Positions 1-9,946 of a stretch of DNA of 64,000 nucleotides are shown here, piece by piece. The position numbers and the translations under genes were made by a program. Within the stretch, counting starts at the first letter, position 1; every line of letters begins with the position of its first letter. Source of the DNA: Plasmodium brasilianum (lineage: Eukaryota; Apicomplexa; Aconoidasida; Haemosporida; Plasmodiidae); NCBI RefSeq assembly GCF_023973825.1, contig NC_090127.1, forward strand, positions 3,089,501 through 3,153,500, read 5' to 3'. The notes under the pieces are model-generated. The model ran no database searches and had not been told where the DNA came from. It worked only from the letters and a program-made list of their open reading frames with translations.

Positions 1-170
1 AATATATACAAATTTTTATATTTTGTTTATGAGTTTTCATTTATAACAACGTGTTACCAATTTACATATTTGCGTTATATAAAAACTGCAATATTCTTAT
101 GATAAATTTACGGTAAAAATTGCTCTGTACGTATGTTAATTCACTTCACACTTCATTATGCAGTATGTAT

Positions 171-242
<72 letters not shown>

Positions 243-557
243 ATATTATGTAAGTATAAACATTACATTGAATATTTTTTCATTTTTTTTTTCCTTAGTT
301 TGTATAATTTTAATTTTCATTTTTTTCTTCATTTTGCAGAATTTTAATATTTAAAAAATTTTTTTTTTTTGTAATTTGTTTTCAATCGTTCAACTGTAGA
401 AAATTTTGACTAAAAGAATACAAAATAAATGCAGAGGTTAAATTTGTTATAACGCCTTTTATTTTTTTTATGTAATAATTTATGCACGTCGTTAATTTGT
501 TCGTTCATTAGTTCGTTCTCCTATCCATCCGTTTATTTGTTCATATATTGTATATAC

Positions 558-620
<63 letters not shown>

Positions 621-909
621 TATATATACTGTTTAATTTACGTTTGATATATTAAGGGAAGGCTATATTTTTATAGTCCCACAACATATATATATTTATA
701 TATGCATATATATGTATTGCATGTAAGGACTTTTATATATATATGTACGCATGTATATATGTACTTATGTGCTTATGTACGTAGATATCCTTGAAATACT
801 TCCGTACGCACTACAAAGCTTGAAAACGTATACACAACATACCCACTAACATTTTTTGCAATCATTTAAATTTTTTTGAAAACATATGAATATAAAATAA
901 TATGAAAGT
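1..909. other. 5' flank of the PP2C gene, no gene seen
   Basis: This is AT-rich intergenic DNA with (TA)n runs at about 170-240 and 545-618 and T-rich tracts around 350-370. Short open frames here translate only into Tyr/Ile/His/Val repeats produced by TA/GTA microsatellites and are not credible genes. It probably holds the promoter and 5' UTR of the phosphatase at 910. I see no defined regulatory motif. Confidence 0.7.
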
Positions 910-3900
910 ATGATAACAAATAATACAGAAAAAGAAATAAAAAATGAAAACTACAATAACCCTAATTTAAGTGATGATAACAGTATTGTGGAAAGGGGAG
1001 TAGTAGTAGACGAAAAAGAAAATAATTTAAAAATTGCTTATAAGGACAAATGTCCAATTGATTACGAGGGGGAAAACTATTATTGTGAAAGTGGAGGGGA
1101 AAACTTAAGAGTGAATAAAAAAGAGATGGAAGTAGATGGGGAAGGGGTAGTAGAAGAAGAAATGGAGGTGGAATGGAAAGGGGGAGAAAAGGAAGAACTA
1201 GAAGATGCAATTGATGAAGAAATCGAGGGAAAAGACGAAGAGAAAGGGGATGAAGCAACGGAAGAGGAAGAAAAGGTGGAACTAGAAGAGGCAATTGAAG
1301 AAGCCGAGGAAGAAGACGAAGGGGAGGACGATGAACATAGGGAGGAACCAAATGATATCAAAAACGATTATGATGAAAATAGTGGAGTACACAATAATGG
1401 GCAGAGGTTCAAGTTGAAAAGGGTGCCTTCAGGGGATGTACCATCAGAAAAAACAATAGAAAATAAGGATGAATTGTTAGAGTGCAATAATAGCAATAAC
1501 AGTAATGGTAATAATAGTAGCAACGATAATGGCAATTACAATAGCAACGATAATGGCAATTACAATGGCAACGATAATGGCAATAGTTACTTGAAAGAAA
1601 ATATATGCAAATTTGAAAGAGATATGCCCGATGAAAGGAGTAGAAACTGCAAGAATGATGATAATAATATACACAAGAAAATTTATGAAAATAATGAAAA
1701 ATGTAAAAACATGAACATAATGAAAAAGGGGTATCACAAAAGAATTAATGATATTATTATTGATAAATTAGTACACAAAACTTTTAATAATATAATGAAA
1801 GATACATCTAAAAAATGTTCTGTAACAGACAGTCCGAATATGGAATATAAAAATAAAAGAAGTTTAACGGTGTATAATGACGATTTAAAGAGGGAGACGA
1901 AAAAATATAAAACGAAAGGATCATTTGAAAATTCAGACGGATTAGCGGCGTATATGATGAAAAATAAGAAAGAAGATGATACAGGGAAAACTTATGTTAA
2001 GTATGAAATGGATGCTGATGATGGTGGTGATGGTTATGACGATGGTGTTGATCATGATGATAACCATGGTGAGGGGTATATTGAATATTCAAAAAACGAC
2101 AAATTTCTAATTTATTGTAAAAATCATTTGAAAAAATTTGATGAAATGGATGTTGATGAATTGATGAAATATAAGAAGGAGGAAACAGTTGAAAATAAGG
2201 GAAACTACCATGAACATGTAAAAAAAGAAAAGAAATCGTATAATGCTAATAATTGTACGACTAATTATGATAACTATATTATGCATCATAAGGGAAACGA
2301 TTTTACGCATGAGAAAATGAATATTAGTTCGATGCAAACGTTAAGCATTGCTCGTGATGAAGGTAATCGAGGAAGCGGTGGTATTAGTGGTGGTAACGGT
2401 AATGGCAGCCATAGTGGGAACTGGAATGGAATCAATAATAAAAACGATACTAATTACGGTAATAGTACCACCAATAACAATCCTGTTACTAAGGAGGAGA
2501 ACGTACTGGATGCGTCCATTCCTCAAGAGCATAACATTAGCTGGACAAGTATCAAATGTGAAAATATGATAGATGAAATAACGTTCCCACCGATTTATGA
2601 AGAACGTAAGGATGAATGGTTTAAGGCTAATGAAAATGAAGACTGGCATGTGCATAAATTATGTAAATGGTTATACAATGTTAAGGACAATCTATATTTT
2701 AATATTAGCAACCAAGAAATTTATTTTGAAAAAAATAGAAAATTTTTGAAATTTGAAAATTCGTTTGAAGAAAATGCAAACACTGGCTCTGATGAAATAG
2801 AGGCAAATAATTTTGTGGAAGATCATGACAAAAAGTATGAGGATTGTAAACAGTTCTATTCCAATGGTGATTGTAGAAAAGATGCTAACATTAATGTTAA
2901 TGTTAAGCAGGAGTTGTACAGGGGTGAGAGTGGTAATAACGAAAGTGTAAATGGCAGTATGAATAGTAGTATGAATGATAGTTTTAATAGTAGCATGAAT
3001 GGAAGCAATGGTGTAAGAGTTAATGGAAGTAACAGTGGTGGTAATAGTAGTAGTGAGCATTGTAATGGTAAGAGCGTAGAGAACAACAGTCGAAGCAGTA
3101 AGAACAACATTAGCAAACGGGGAACAAGTAAAGATAAAAATATGTATGACAAGAATTATGTAGAAAAAAGGGATACAATGAATGAAAGCTTTTCAAATGA
3201 TATGGAAACCGTAGAACAGAACGATGAAACTGTTGAAGAATTCAGTATGGTATTAGAAGATGATTTAGTATGTGGAACTTTTAGTAAAATAGGTAATCAT
3301 AATAGAGGAGAAAATGAAGATTTTTATATAACAAAAGATATATTAGACTTAAACCATGTTTCTGAGAGTGATGGGTTATGTTTCTTTAGTGGTGTATTTG
3401 ATGGGCATGGTGGATCTAATTGTGCAAGATATGTGATGACACATTTAAAAACAAATTTGATTGCAAAATTTAGACAGTCGTTTTTAATAACATGTAAAAA
3501 ACAATTTAAAGAAAAAAGTTCAAGATTAAATGATTTAAGTGTTGAAATAAGAGCACTGTATGATAGTTGTATAAAAGGGTTTGATATGACTGATAAGAAT
3601 TATATTGAAATTTCGAAAAAATATGATTATAAGGATGGTTCAACTGCTTGTGTTGTACTAATATATGGTCCAGATGATGATGGATCTTTAAAAGTTTTAT
3701 GTGCAAATTGTGGAGATTCAGGGGCTTTAATTTGTCATAATAAAAAACCAATTAAATTGTCCTTACGCCATAAACCTGATTTACAAGAAGAAAGAATGAG
3801 GATATTAAAATGCGGAGGAATAATAGCAAATATTAATGGTATAAATAGAATTATTACTAAACATAAAGATAAAAATAATAAAAGTAAAGAGAAGACATTT

Positions 3901-4272
3901 TTAGCTTTATCAACATCCAGATCATTTGGGGATATATCATACAAAGTACCCAGGAAAATTGTTCTATGTAAACCGTTTATTAGTGTTTATACAATAGATT
4001 TTGATATGGACTCTTTTCTTGTTCTAGCTACTGATGGAATATTAAATGTATTAAGTGACAAGGAAATTATTGATATTGTTTGGAAAAATATACATAAAAA
4101 ACCTGAAGAGGCAGCAGAAGAAGTGGTCAAAGAAGCAACGAGAAGGGGATCCACGGACGACAAAACCTGCACAGTCATCTTTTTTTATTGGAGAAAGGAT
4201 ATTTTTAGCAATTTACTCGAAAATGCTAGCTTGGAGCATATCGCGCACGAGGATTCCAAGGGGGAGGTATGA
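910..4272 (+). CDS. PP2C-family (PPM) serine/threonine protein phosphatase with long low-complexity N-terminus
   Basis: This 1120-residue protein has a PP2C catalytic domain at about residues 780-1110, preceded by some 780 residues of low complexity. The family removes phosphate from Ser/Thr using two Mn/Mg ions held by Asp residues. All landmarks are visible in order: NRGENEDFY with D804, VFDGHGG with D831-G832, DGSTACV, CGDSGAL, LRHKPD, STSRSFGD, LATDG with D1042, and STDDKTC with D1083-D1084, so the enzyme looks catalytically competent. The N-terminus has a Glu-rich block (about residues 70-150), an N-S-G-D repeat (about 195-230) and scattered Asn/Gly/Ser runs; family catalytic domains usually span about 300 residues, so the extension is parasite-type. 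The ATG at 910 is preferred because the nearby upstream ATG at 902 stops at once. There is no signal peptide or membrane segment, so cytosol or nucleus is likely. The domain call is secure; which numbered PPM it is cannot be fixed. Confidence 0.95.
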   Translation: MITNNTEKEIKNENYNNPNLSDDNSIVERGVVVDEKENNLKIAYKDKCPIDYEGENYYCESGGENLRVNKKEMEVDGEGVVEEEMEVEWKGGEKEELEDAIDEEIEGKDEEKGDEATEEEEKVELEEAIEEAEEEDEGEDDEHREEPNDIKNDYDENSGVHNNGQRFKLKRVPSGDVPSEKTIENKDELLECNNSNNSNGNNSSNDNGNYNSNDNGNYNGNDNGNSYLKENICKFERDMPDERSRNCKNDDNNIHKKIYENNEKCKNMNIMKKGYHKRINDIIIDKLVHKTFNNIMKDTSKKCSVTDSPNMEYKNKRSLTVYNDDLKRETKKYKTKGSFENSDGLAAYMMKNKKEDDTGKTYVKYEMDADDGGDGYDDGVDHDDNHGEGYIEYSKNDKFLIYCKNHLKKFDEMDVDELMKYKKEETVENKGNYHEHVKKEKKSYNANNCTTNYDNYIMHHKGNDFTHEKMNISSMQTLSIARDEGNRGSGGISGGNGNGSHSGNWNGINNKNDTNYGNSTTNNNPVTKEENVLDASIPQEHNISWTSIKCENMIDEITFPPIYEERKDEWFKANENEDWHVHKLCKWLYNVKDNLYFNISNQEIYFEKNRKFLKFENSFEENANTGSDEIEANNFVEDHDKKYEDCKQFYSNGDCRKDANINVNVKQELYRGESGNNESVNGSMNSSMNDSFNSSMNGSNGVRVNGSNSGGNSSSEHCNGKSVENNSRSSKNNISKRGTSKDKNMYDKNYVEKRDTMNESFSNDMETVEQNDETVEEFSMVLEDDLVCGTFSKIGNHNRGENEDFYITKDILDLNHVSESDGLCFFSGVFDGHGGSNCARYVMTHLKTNLIAKFRQSFLITCKKQFKEKSSRLNDLSVEIRALYDSCIKGFDMTDKNYIEISKKYDYKDGSTACVVLIYGPDDDGSLKVLCANCGDSGALICHNKKPIKLSLRHKPDLQEERMRILKCGGIIANINGINRIITKHKDKNNKSKEKTFLALSTSRSFGDISYKVPRKIVLCKPFISVYTIDFDMDSFLVLATDGILNVLSDKEIIDIVWKNIHKKPEEAAEEVVKEATRRGSTDDKTCTVIFFYWRKDIFSNLLENASLEHIAHEDSKGEV

Positions 4273-4364
4273 GCACATTTAAACAGGCTAGGAAATTTTA
4301 GTTGCATGGGTGAATAGATTTGTGGGCATTATTATATCATTTTTTATTCCCCTTTTTTTCCATT

Positions 4365-4915
4365 TTTATTCCCATTTTGTTCCTTTTGTACTCCCATTTT
4401 ATTCCTTTTATTCTCCCATTTTGTTCCTTTTGTACTCCCATTTTATTCGTTTTATTCTCCCATTTTATTCGTTTTATTCTCCCATTTTATTCCTTTTATT
4501 CTCCCATTTTATTCCTTTTATTCTCCCATTTTATTCCTTTTATTCTCCCATTTTATTCCTTTTATTCTCCCATTTTATTCGTTTTATTCTCCCATTTTAT
4601 TCTTTTATTCTCCCATTTTATTCCTTTTATTCTCCCATTTTATTCCTTTTATTCTCCCATTTTATTCCTTTTATTCTCCCATTTTATTCCTTTTATTCTC
4701 CCATTTTATTCCTTTTGTACTCCCATTTTATTCCTTTTGTACTCCCATTTTATTCCTTTTGTACTCCCATTTTATTCCTTTTGTACTCCCATTTTATTCC
4801 TTTTGTACTCCCATTTTATTCCTTTTGTACTCCCATTTTATTCCTTTTGTACTCCCATTTTATTCCTTTTGTACTCCCATTTTATTCCTTTTGTACTCCC
4901 ATTTTATTCTCCTTT
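4365..4915. repeat. 22-bp pyrimidine-rich tandem array downstream of PP2C
   Basis: About 24 copies of a 22-bp unit of the form CTCCCATTTTATTCCTTTTA. Two variants segregate in blocks: the proximal and central units mostly carry TTATTCTCCC, and the distal half (about 4705-4900) carries TTGTACTCCC. Because 22 is not a multiple of 3, the array cycles through all three frames and stays open, giving two spurious frames of about 225 residues. It starts roughly 100 bases after the phosphatase stop, so it may lie in the 3' UTR. Confidence 0.9.
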
Positions 4916-5926
4916 TATTCTTTTATTTTCTTTTATTTTATTTTTTTTGTACAGGACATTAACATGTTTTCAGAAATATTCTGACCCGTTCAGGTACTTT
5001 TAAAAACTTTTCAAAATTGGAGGACAAATATGGTAAGCACAAGTTTTACATTAAAATGTTTTTTGAAAAATGGAATAGAACAAGTTTCGTTAAAGAACAT
5101 TATATACAACGTGCAATTTCGGATTTTAAGAAAAATGTGGAGTGAGCGAACGTTATATGGTTAATTTGGAACAAAAAAAAAATAATAAGAAAATTAAAAA
5201 AAAAAAAGTGAAATAAAGAGGAATAAGAAGAATACGGGGCTTTTTTTGCATTATTATAAAGCAATTAACGCAAATCGATGTTTTACATTATTTTGTTTTA
5301 TTTCACTTTATTTTACTTTATTTTACTTCATTCTACTTTATTTTTTTTTTCCTAAAAAGAAAAAAAATTAAGAATTTGTTTTTAATTATATACTGTTCAA
5401 TCTTATATATATATATATATATATACACACCACACATTTGCAGCATTTTTTTTTAGCTGATATTACCTTGTTCTTTTCGTTGTAAAGGTGAAAATTTAAA
5501 TAAATTGAAAAAATTAAAAAATAATGATGAAATAAAAGGAAAAAGCTCTGAGATATAACTTCGTTTCTTTGCTTTTCTTTTCCTTTTTATTATATTATTT
5601 TTTTTTTATTTCCCCTCACATGTTAATTTTTGTTGTATTTAATATTTATCATTTGTTTTTTGCCAATTTGGCTGCAATGGTTTTACACTTGAAGAGAACG
5701 TTTTGCGGGTATATATGTGTGTATGTATATATGTATGTATATACGTGTATATATGCGAGTACTAATATATGTATATGTATGTATAAATATATATATATTT
5801 TTTTTGTTTTGCCCATATATACACACATACGTATGAACAATGCGTATTTTTGTATAATTCACTTGGATATATAGGGACAAAATTTTGGGAAATTTTTATT
5901 AACCACAAATTACACTTTTTAATTTG

Positions 5927-5959
<33 letters not shown>

Positions 5960-5980
5960 CCCCATTAGATTGTTATTTTC
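4916..5980. other. Convergent intergenic region between PP2C and the small 5981 gene
   Basis: No gene is seen. The region has T-rich and A-rich tracts, a TTTTACTTTA-type degenerate run at about 5285-5340, a (TA)n run near 5405-5425, GTATATAT microsatellite at 5705-5770 and a long T-run at about 5930-5957. Both flanking genes read towards this stretch, so it should contain their 3' UTRs and terminators. Confidence 0.6.
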
Positions 5981-6403
5981 TCATTCTCCTATCTCCTTAA
6001 AATTCTCTAACTGTAAAGTTATAAAATCCTTAAGTAGCTTTTTATGAAATGATACTAATGCTCCTCCTTGTATATATGAATAATTTTTTATATCTTTAAT
6101 TAAATTGGCAATATTTTCTTCATTTTTTGTTTTGTGTTGGCCAAATATTTTTTTATCTTTTATGTTTACTAATTTTTGGTATAACTGATTATTTGTGTCT
6201 TTAAATCCAAGTATTACATCATTCTGTCTTATCTCAAAATAAAGGAAAGAGGATTTTTCATCAGGATTCAAAAGCAAATTTTTATGTATTTCTCCACATA
6301 TATATTCTTTGTTTAATATTTTATAAAAGTTTGTTAATGATTGTTTATTATTTTTTAAGTCGAGGAATAAGAATTTTAAAATTTCCTTTTTCATCTTTTT
6401 CAT
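5981..6403 (-). CDS. Small conserved-type protein, function unknown
   Basis: An open frame of 140 residues from the first in-frame ATG at 6403 (a second Met follows three codons later). The protein begins MKKMKKEILKFLFLDLK and ends LENFKEIGE. Its composition is mixed, with a hydrophobic and charged pattern and no homopolymer runs, and the codon use is unlike the microsatellite shadow frames nearby, so I take it as real. The frame is open back to about 6412 without another ATG, and a possible splice acceptor (AAACAG) sits at about 6414-6419 on the coding strand, so a short upstream exon cannot be excluded. I recognise no domain, signal peptide or membrane span. It faces PP2C tail to tail and lies downstream of the CutA gene on the same strand. 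Confidence 0.6.
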   Translation of the reverse strand: MKKMKKEILKFLFLDLKNNKQSLTNFYKILNKEYICGEIHKNLLLNPDEKSSFLYFEIRQNDVILGFKDTNNQLYQKLVNIKDKKIFGQHKTKNEENIANLIKDIKNYSYIQGGALVSFHKKLLKDFITLQLENFKEIGE

Positions 6404-7261
6404 CGTATGCACAACTGTTTGCCTATATTTTTGAATAAACGGAGCTGTGCCTCGACAAGGGTTCTACGGCATAGGTGCTACTAGTCACATGCGCAAGAGA
6501 GGATCTTAGTGCTACTGCTACTAACACGGCTCTCTATAATTACACGTTTGTACTTCCGCTCGTGTTTTGGTTTGTACTTCCTCTCGTATTTCCGTTTGTG
6601 CTTCTGTTCACGGTTGAGTTCACGTTTTCGAGTGTATATGTATGTAGATCGTATGTACACACGTTTTAATACGTATAGTGCATGTACTCGTGCGAGCAGC
6701 TCGTATTTGCAAATTTTTTAATATCGTTTGGACATAAAATTTTCATTTTTCCTCTTTTGGTAAGTTGAGTAAAAAAATATAATTCATTTAAAATTATTAG
6801 GAAATGGACAAAATAGAAGAACATAATTTAAAAATGGAGTAAATTCAGAGTGGACGAAAAAAAGATATTGCCTCTAAATTATTACTTAAATGTATATATT
6901 GTTTCCACCAACATATGCATTAAAAAATTTACAGTCATGTTTCCCACGGGAAAATAAATAAAAGAGCAAAATAAAAAAAAAAAAAAAGATAAAATAAGTT
7001 TAATGAAAAAAAAAGATAAAATAAGTTTAATGAAAAAAAAAGATAAAAAAAGTTTAATGAAAAAAAAAGATAAAAAAAGTTTAATGAAAAAATGAAAAAA
7101 ATTAATAAAATAAGTTGAATAAAAAAAATCAAAAAAAATTGGTAAAATTCGTGAAATACGCAAAATAAATAAAATTATATAAGTATGCAAAATAAAAAAA
7201 AAGAAAAATATGACAAACAGTTTTTTCGCCCTGCACACAAGACAGTTTATATATCATTGTG
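6404..7261. other. Intergenic region with a GC-richer island and a 27-bp repeat
   Basis: About 6420-6700 is clearly less AT-rich than its surroundings and contains repeated CTTCCGCTCGT / CTTCCTCTCGT / TTTCCGTTTGT-like pieces, but no good coding frame. About 6985-7090 has four copies of a 27-bp A-rich unit (GATAAAATAAGTTTAATG plus an A-run). The island could be the 5' UTR of the 5981 gene or a non-coding RNA. Nothing else is visible. Confidence 0.5.
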
Positions 7262-8854
7262 TTACTTTTCTTTTTCATTTTCCACTGACTTCACCGAATT
7301 TGAAACCCAGTCAAGATAATCCTGAAGAAAAAATTTTATATGAAAAATTGTAAAAATGCATGGTGCTTTTTTTTCTTTTTTTCTTTTTTTCTTTTTTTTT
7401 TTAAATATATATACATAAACAGCTGCATAAAACAAAGGGGGATTTATTAGCCATTTTAGAACTTTTGTTAAAATATGCTATTTTGAAATGCTTTTTTATG
7501 AAATATTTTGCACAGAAAATTTGCAACCATTCTTATGGTATTCGAGTAATTCACGTAAAAATACTCATACAAGGGGGTTGGCGTATATATACAAATATAC
7601 ATTTGAGTATACGAGCATATGAATATATATACACTTGAATGTACGTGCGCGCGAATATATAATTTTGAACAGCATAAATTCATCCAATGAAGGATATATA
7701 TTGATATGCGTTTCAACTAACTTTGCTCCCATGTTGTATTGGAACAGCAATAACCTGAAGCAAAAAAAATGTACAAGTAGGTGAATAGACGAGAAGAAAA
7801 AATGACAAAATGTAAGGGGGAACAATAAAAAAACAAAAAAAAAAAAAAGAACCTATTTCTTCTTCTTCTTAATATACCTCTGGCACCTCGTACGGATGAT
7901 TTAACTTTACCATGGATACAATTTGGTCGAACATATTTTTTTTTGTTTTAATCATCATTAAGACTTCGTTGTCCCGCTAAAGTGAAACAAACGTTTTAAT
8001 TTGGTACCGTAGGGAATAAAGAAGGGCAAAAGATAAAAGAGAGAAAAGGAAAAACATACGAGTAAAAATGTGTACAAAATAAAGCACAACAAAGTATATA
8101 TGCAAAAAATACATGAATGAAAAAAGACCTAGATAATAAATTACATTATTTTGCTTATAAAGTTTGAGTATGCATGTGTGTGTATAGGTGGGTGTGTATG
8201 TTTTTTCTATTTTTTTTTTTTTTTTTTTTTTTTTTTTATTATCCTTCGTACAGCTATTTCTCCTTTCCAGTGATACATACTATGGACACCCGGAATTATA
8301 TTTATGCAACTAGCTAACTTCTCTTTTAACAAAATATTGGAAATCTAACCGGACGGGAAAAGTAAAATAAAAGTTAATGGAAATATCGATATGTGAATTT
8401 CAGTTTTACTTGGATTTATTACGATGTTATTTATGTTTATTTTTGTAAATACTGTTGGAATTTTTTTTTTTTTTTTTTTTTTTTTCATCAAATTTTATTT
8501 ATTATTTTTTTTTTTTAGTGTTAATTTTTCTTGACTTCTTTACATTTCAGTTTTTACTTTTTTTTAATTAAAACTTGTTTTTGTTTTTCTTCCTTGTACA
8601 TTTTCAGCAACTTCCTTACTCGGAGCTGTAACATATACAGCTACAAAAGAGGTATTATTATTCTCCATTTGATTAGATGGTATTAATCGTTGGGATGATG
8701 TACAGTTGTATCTATTATAGGAGAAACTGTTAAGTAGTAAATTACGCTTTAATATATTATTTATGAAAAAGGAATCCCGAAAATGTTTATTACATCTTTT
8801 CTTTGCTACAATTGTTAGGGAAATAAACATTATTAAAATATTATGTACACGCAT
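7262..8854 (-). CDS. CutA: CutA1-like divalent-ion tolerance protein, five exons
   Basis: Five minus-strand exons give a 179-residue protein: 8600-8854, 8252-8344, 7878-7976, 7722-7754 and 7262-7321. All junctions are phase 0 and all introns have GT..AG ends. The CutA core is readable across exons: FVAVYVTAPSKEVAEN (exon 1), EKLASCINIIPGVHSMYHWK (exon 2), DNEVLMMIKT and HPYEVPE (exon 3, about residues 117-149), VIAVPIQHGSK (exon 4), DYLDWVSNSV (exon 5). CutA proteins are small trimers linked to copper/divalent-metal tolerance, with poorly defined biochemistry. The first ~65 residues are not part of the fold: a hydrophobic stretch (residues 5-17) followed by a Lys/Arg/Asn-rich segment, which looks like a signal plus transit peptide for the apicoplast. 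Targeting is inference. The start at 8854 is the first ATG of the open frame. The gene is single-copy in the window and lies between the 5981 gene and the LRR locus. Confidence 0.88.
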
Positions 8855-9388
8855 TAATATATTTAAGAAGGGAATAAAAAAGAAAAAAAAAAAAAAAAGA
8901 TAAATTAATTGGTACACTGTTCCAAGGGTCGTAATATGAATAAAACAAATTTGTAATTTTGTAATTTTACAATTTTGCTAATCTGGGATGTTCAACGTAT
9001 ACTCATACATTTATACATAAGCATGTGAGTATGTATTTATTTAAGTACGTATGTTAGTATGTACGTATGTTCGTATGTACGTATGTTCGTATGTACGTAT
9101 GTTAGTATGTACGTATGTTCGTATGTGCGTATGTTAGTATGTACGTATGTTCGTATGTACGTATGTTAGTATGTTAGTATGTATGTATTTAAGTATGCAT
9201 GTATTTAAGTATGCATGTATTTAAGTATGCATGTATTTAAGTATGCATGTATTTAAGTATGCATGTATTTAAGTATGCATGTACGTATATATATAGCCTT
9301 TGCTGAGTTTTCGCTTTAACTATCCGCGATGACATGCACACAATTTTTGCAAAAACGAAAATTGTAATATATATATATTATATATATA

Positions 9389-9431
<43 letters not shown>

Positions 9432-9946
9432 AATAAAACGATGGCTCCAAATTTATGAAAGTAGCGAAATGTGTTTCCTCGTTTTTCTTGTGCAAAATGG
9501 CATACATTAAATCGGGCAATTATTTTGTTTTTCGAGCGGGCATAAATGTATATATCTTGTAGAACTTTAAGCCTATTTGCATTTGGAAATTTGTGTCGTG
9601 TTTTCGTGTGGTTTGTTCTGCTTCGTTTTATATAGCTCCAATTTAATTTGCTTCGTTCTTTTTTTCCGCCCCTTTTTGATCTCGCGGAATCCTCTGATCG
9701 TCCTTCTTGTAATTCCATCATGCCGATTCTGCAAAGAAAACAAAAAAAAAAAAAAAATTAATATATAAATAAATATATAAAAATACAAAATGGATAGAGA
9801 AAGAAAAATGGCTTATAAAAACGGATAAGCAGAAGGAACTTCTACAAGTTACACAATCATGCCATAAATAAATATTTTTGTAGGTATTGCATGTGTGTAG
9901 GGTGATGCCGAAATATAAGCAGCTTATAGGGCAGTATTACGAATAG
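8855..9946. other. Intergenic region between CutA and the LRR locus, with 16-bp repeats
   Basis: This stretch contains the CutA 5' flank, the repeat array at 9050-9282, a (TA)n tract at about 9366-9427 and a more GC-rich piece at 9480-9730. On the minus strand a TTTGCAG acceptor-like site at about 9730 precedes a basic open frame to 9573 ending KTKQNKPHENTTQISKCK. This could be a last exon of the LRR locus, but I could not join it in phase with confidence. Confidence 0.5.
9050..9282. repeat. Two adjacent 16-bp tandem arrays
   Basis: Positions 9050-9185 hold GTATGTTAGTATGTAC / GTATGTTCGTATGTAC units, which are themselves degenerate 8-mers. Positions 9186-9282 hold about six near-perfect copies of TATTTAAGTATGCATG. 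Both share the 16-bp period, which suggests one array diverged from the other. Confidence 0.85.

Noticed and set aside
962..3152. Several minus-strand frames inside the PP2C gene (Leu/Pro/Ser-rich or Ile/Val/Thr-rich)
   Set aside because: They are complements of the Glu-, Asn- and Ser-rich coding sequence on the plus strand, with no independent domain or start context.
4310..5003. Two overlapping plus-strand frames of about 225 residues rich in Phe/Leu/Pro/Ser
   Set aside because: They are generated by the 22-bp tandem array, which stays open in every frame; the peptide is the same repeat in each.
9392..9788. Minus-strand basic frames as a last exon of the LRR gene
   Set aside because: An acceptor-like TTTGCAG is present, but joining to the plausible GTATAAG donor near 9980 gives a stop within a few codons, so it was left as unassigned.
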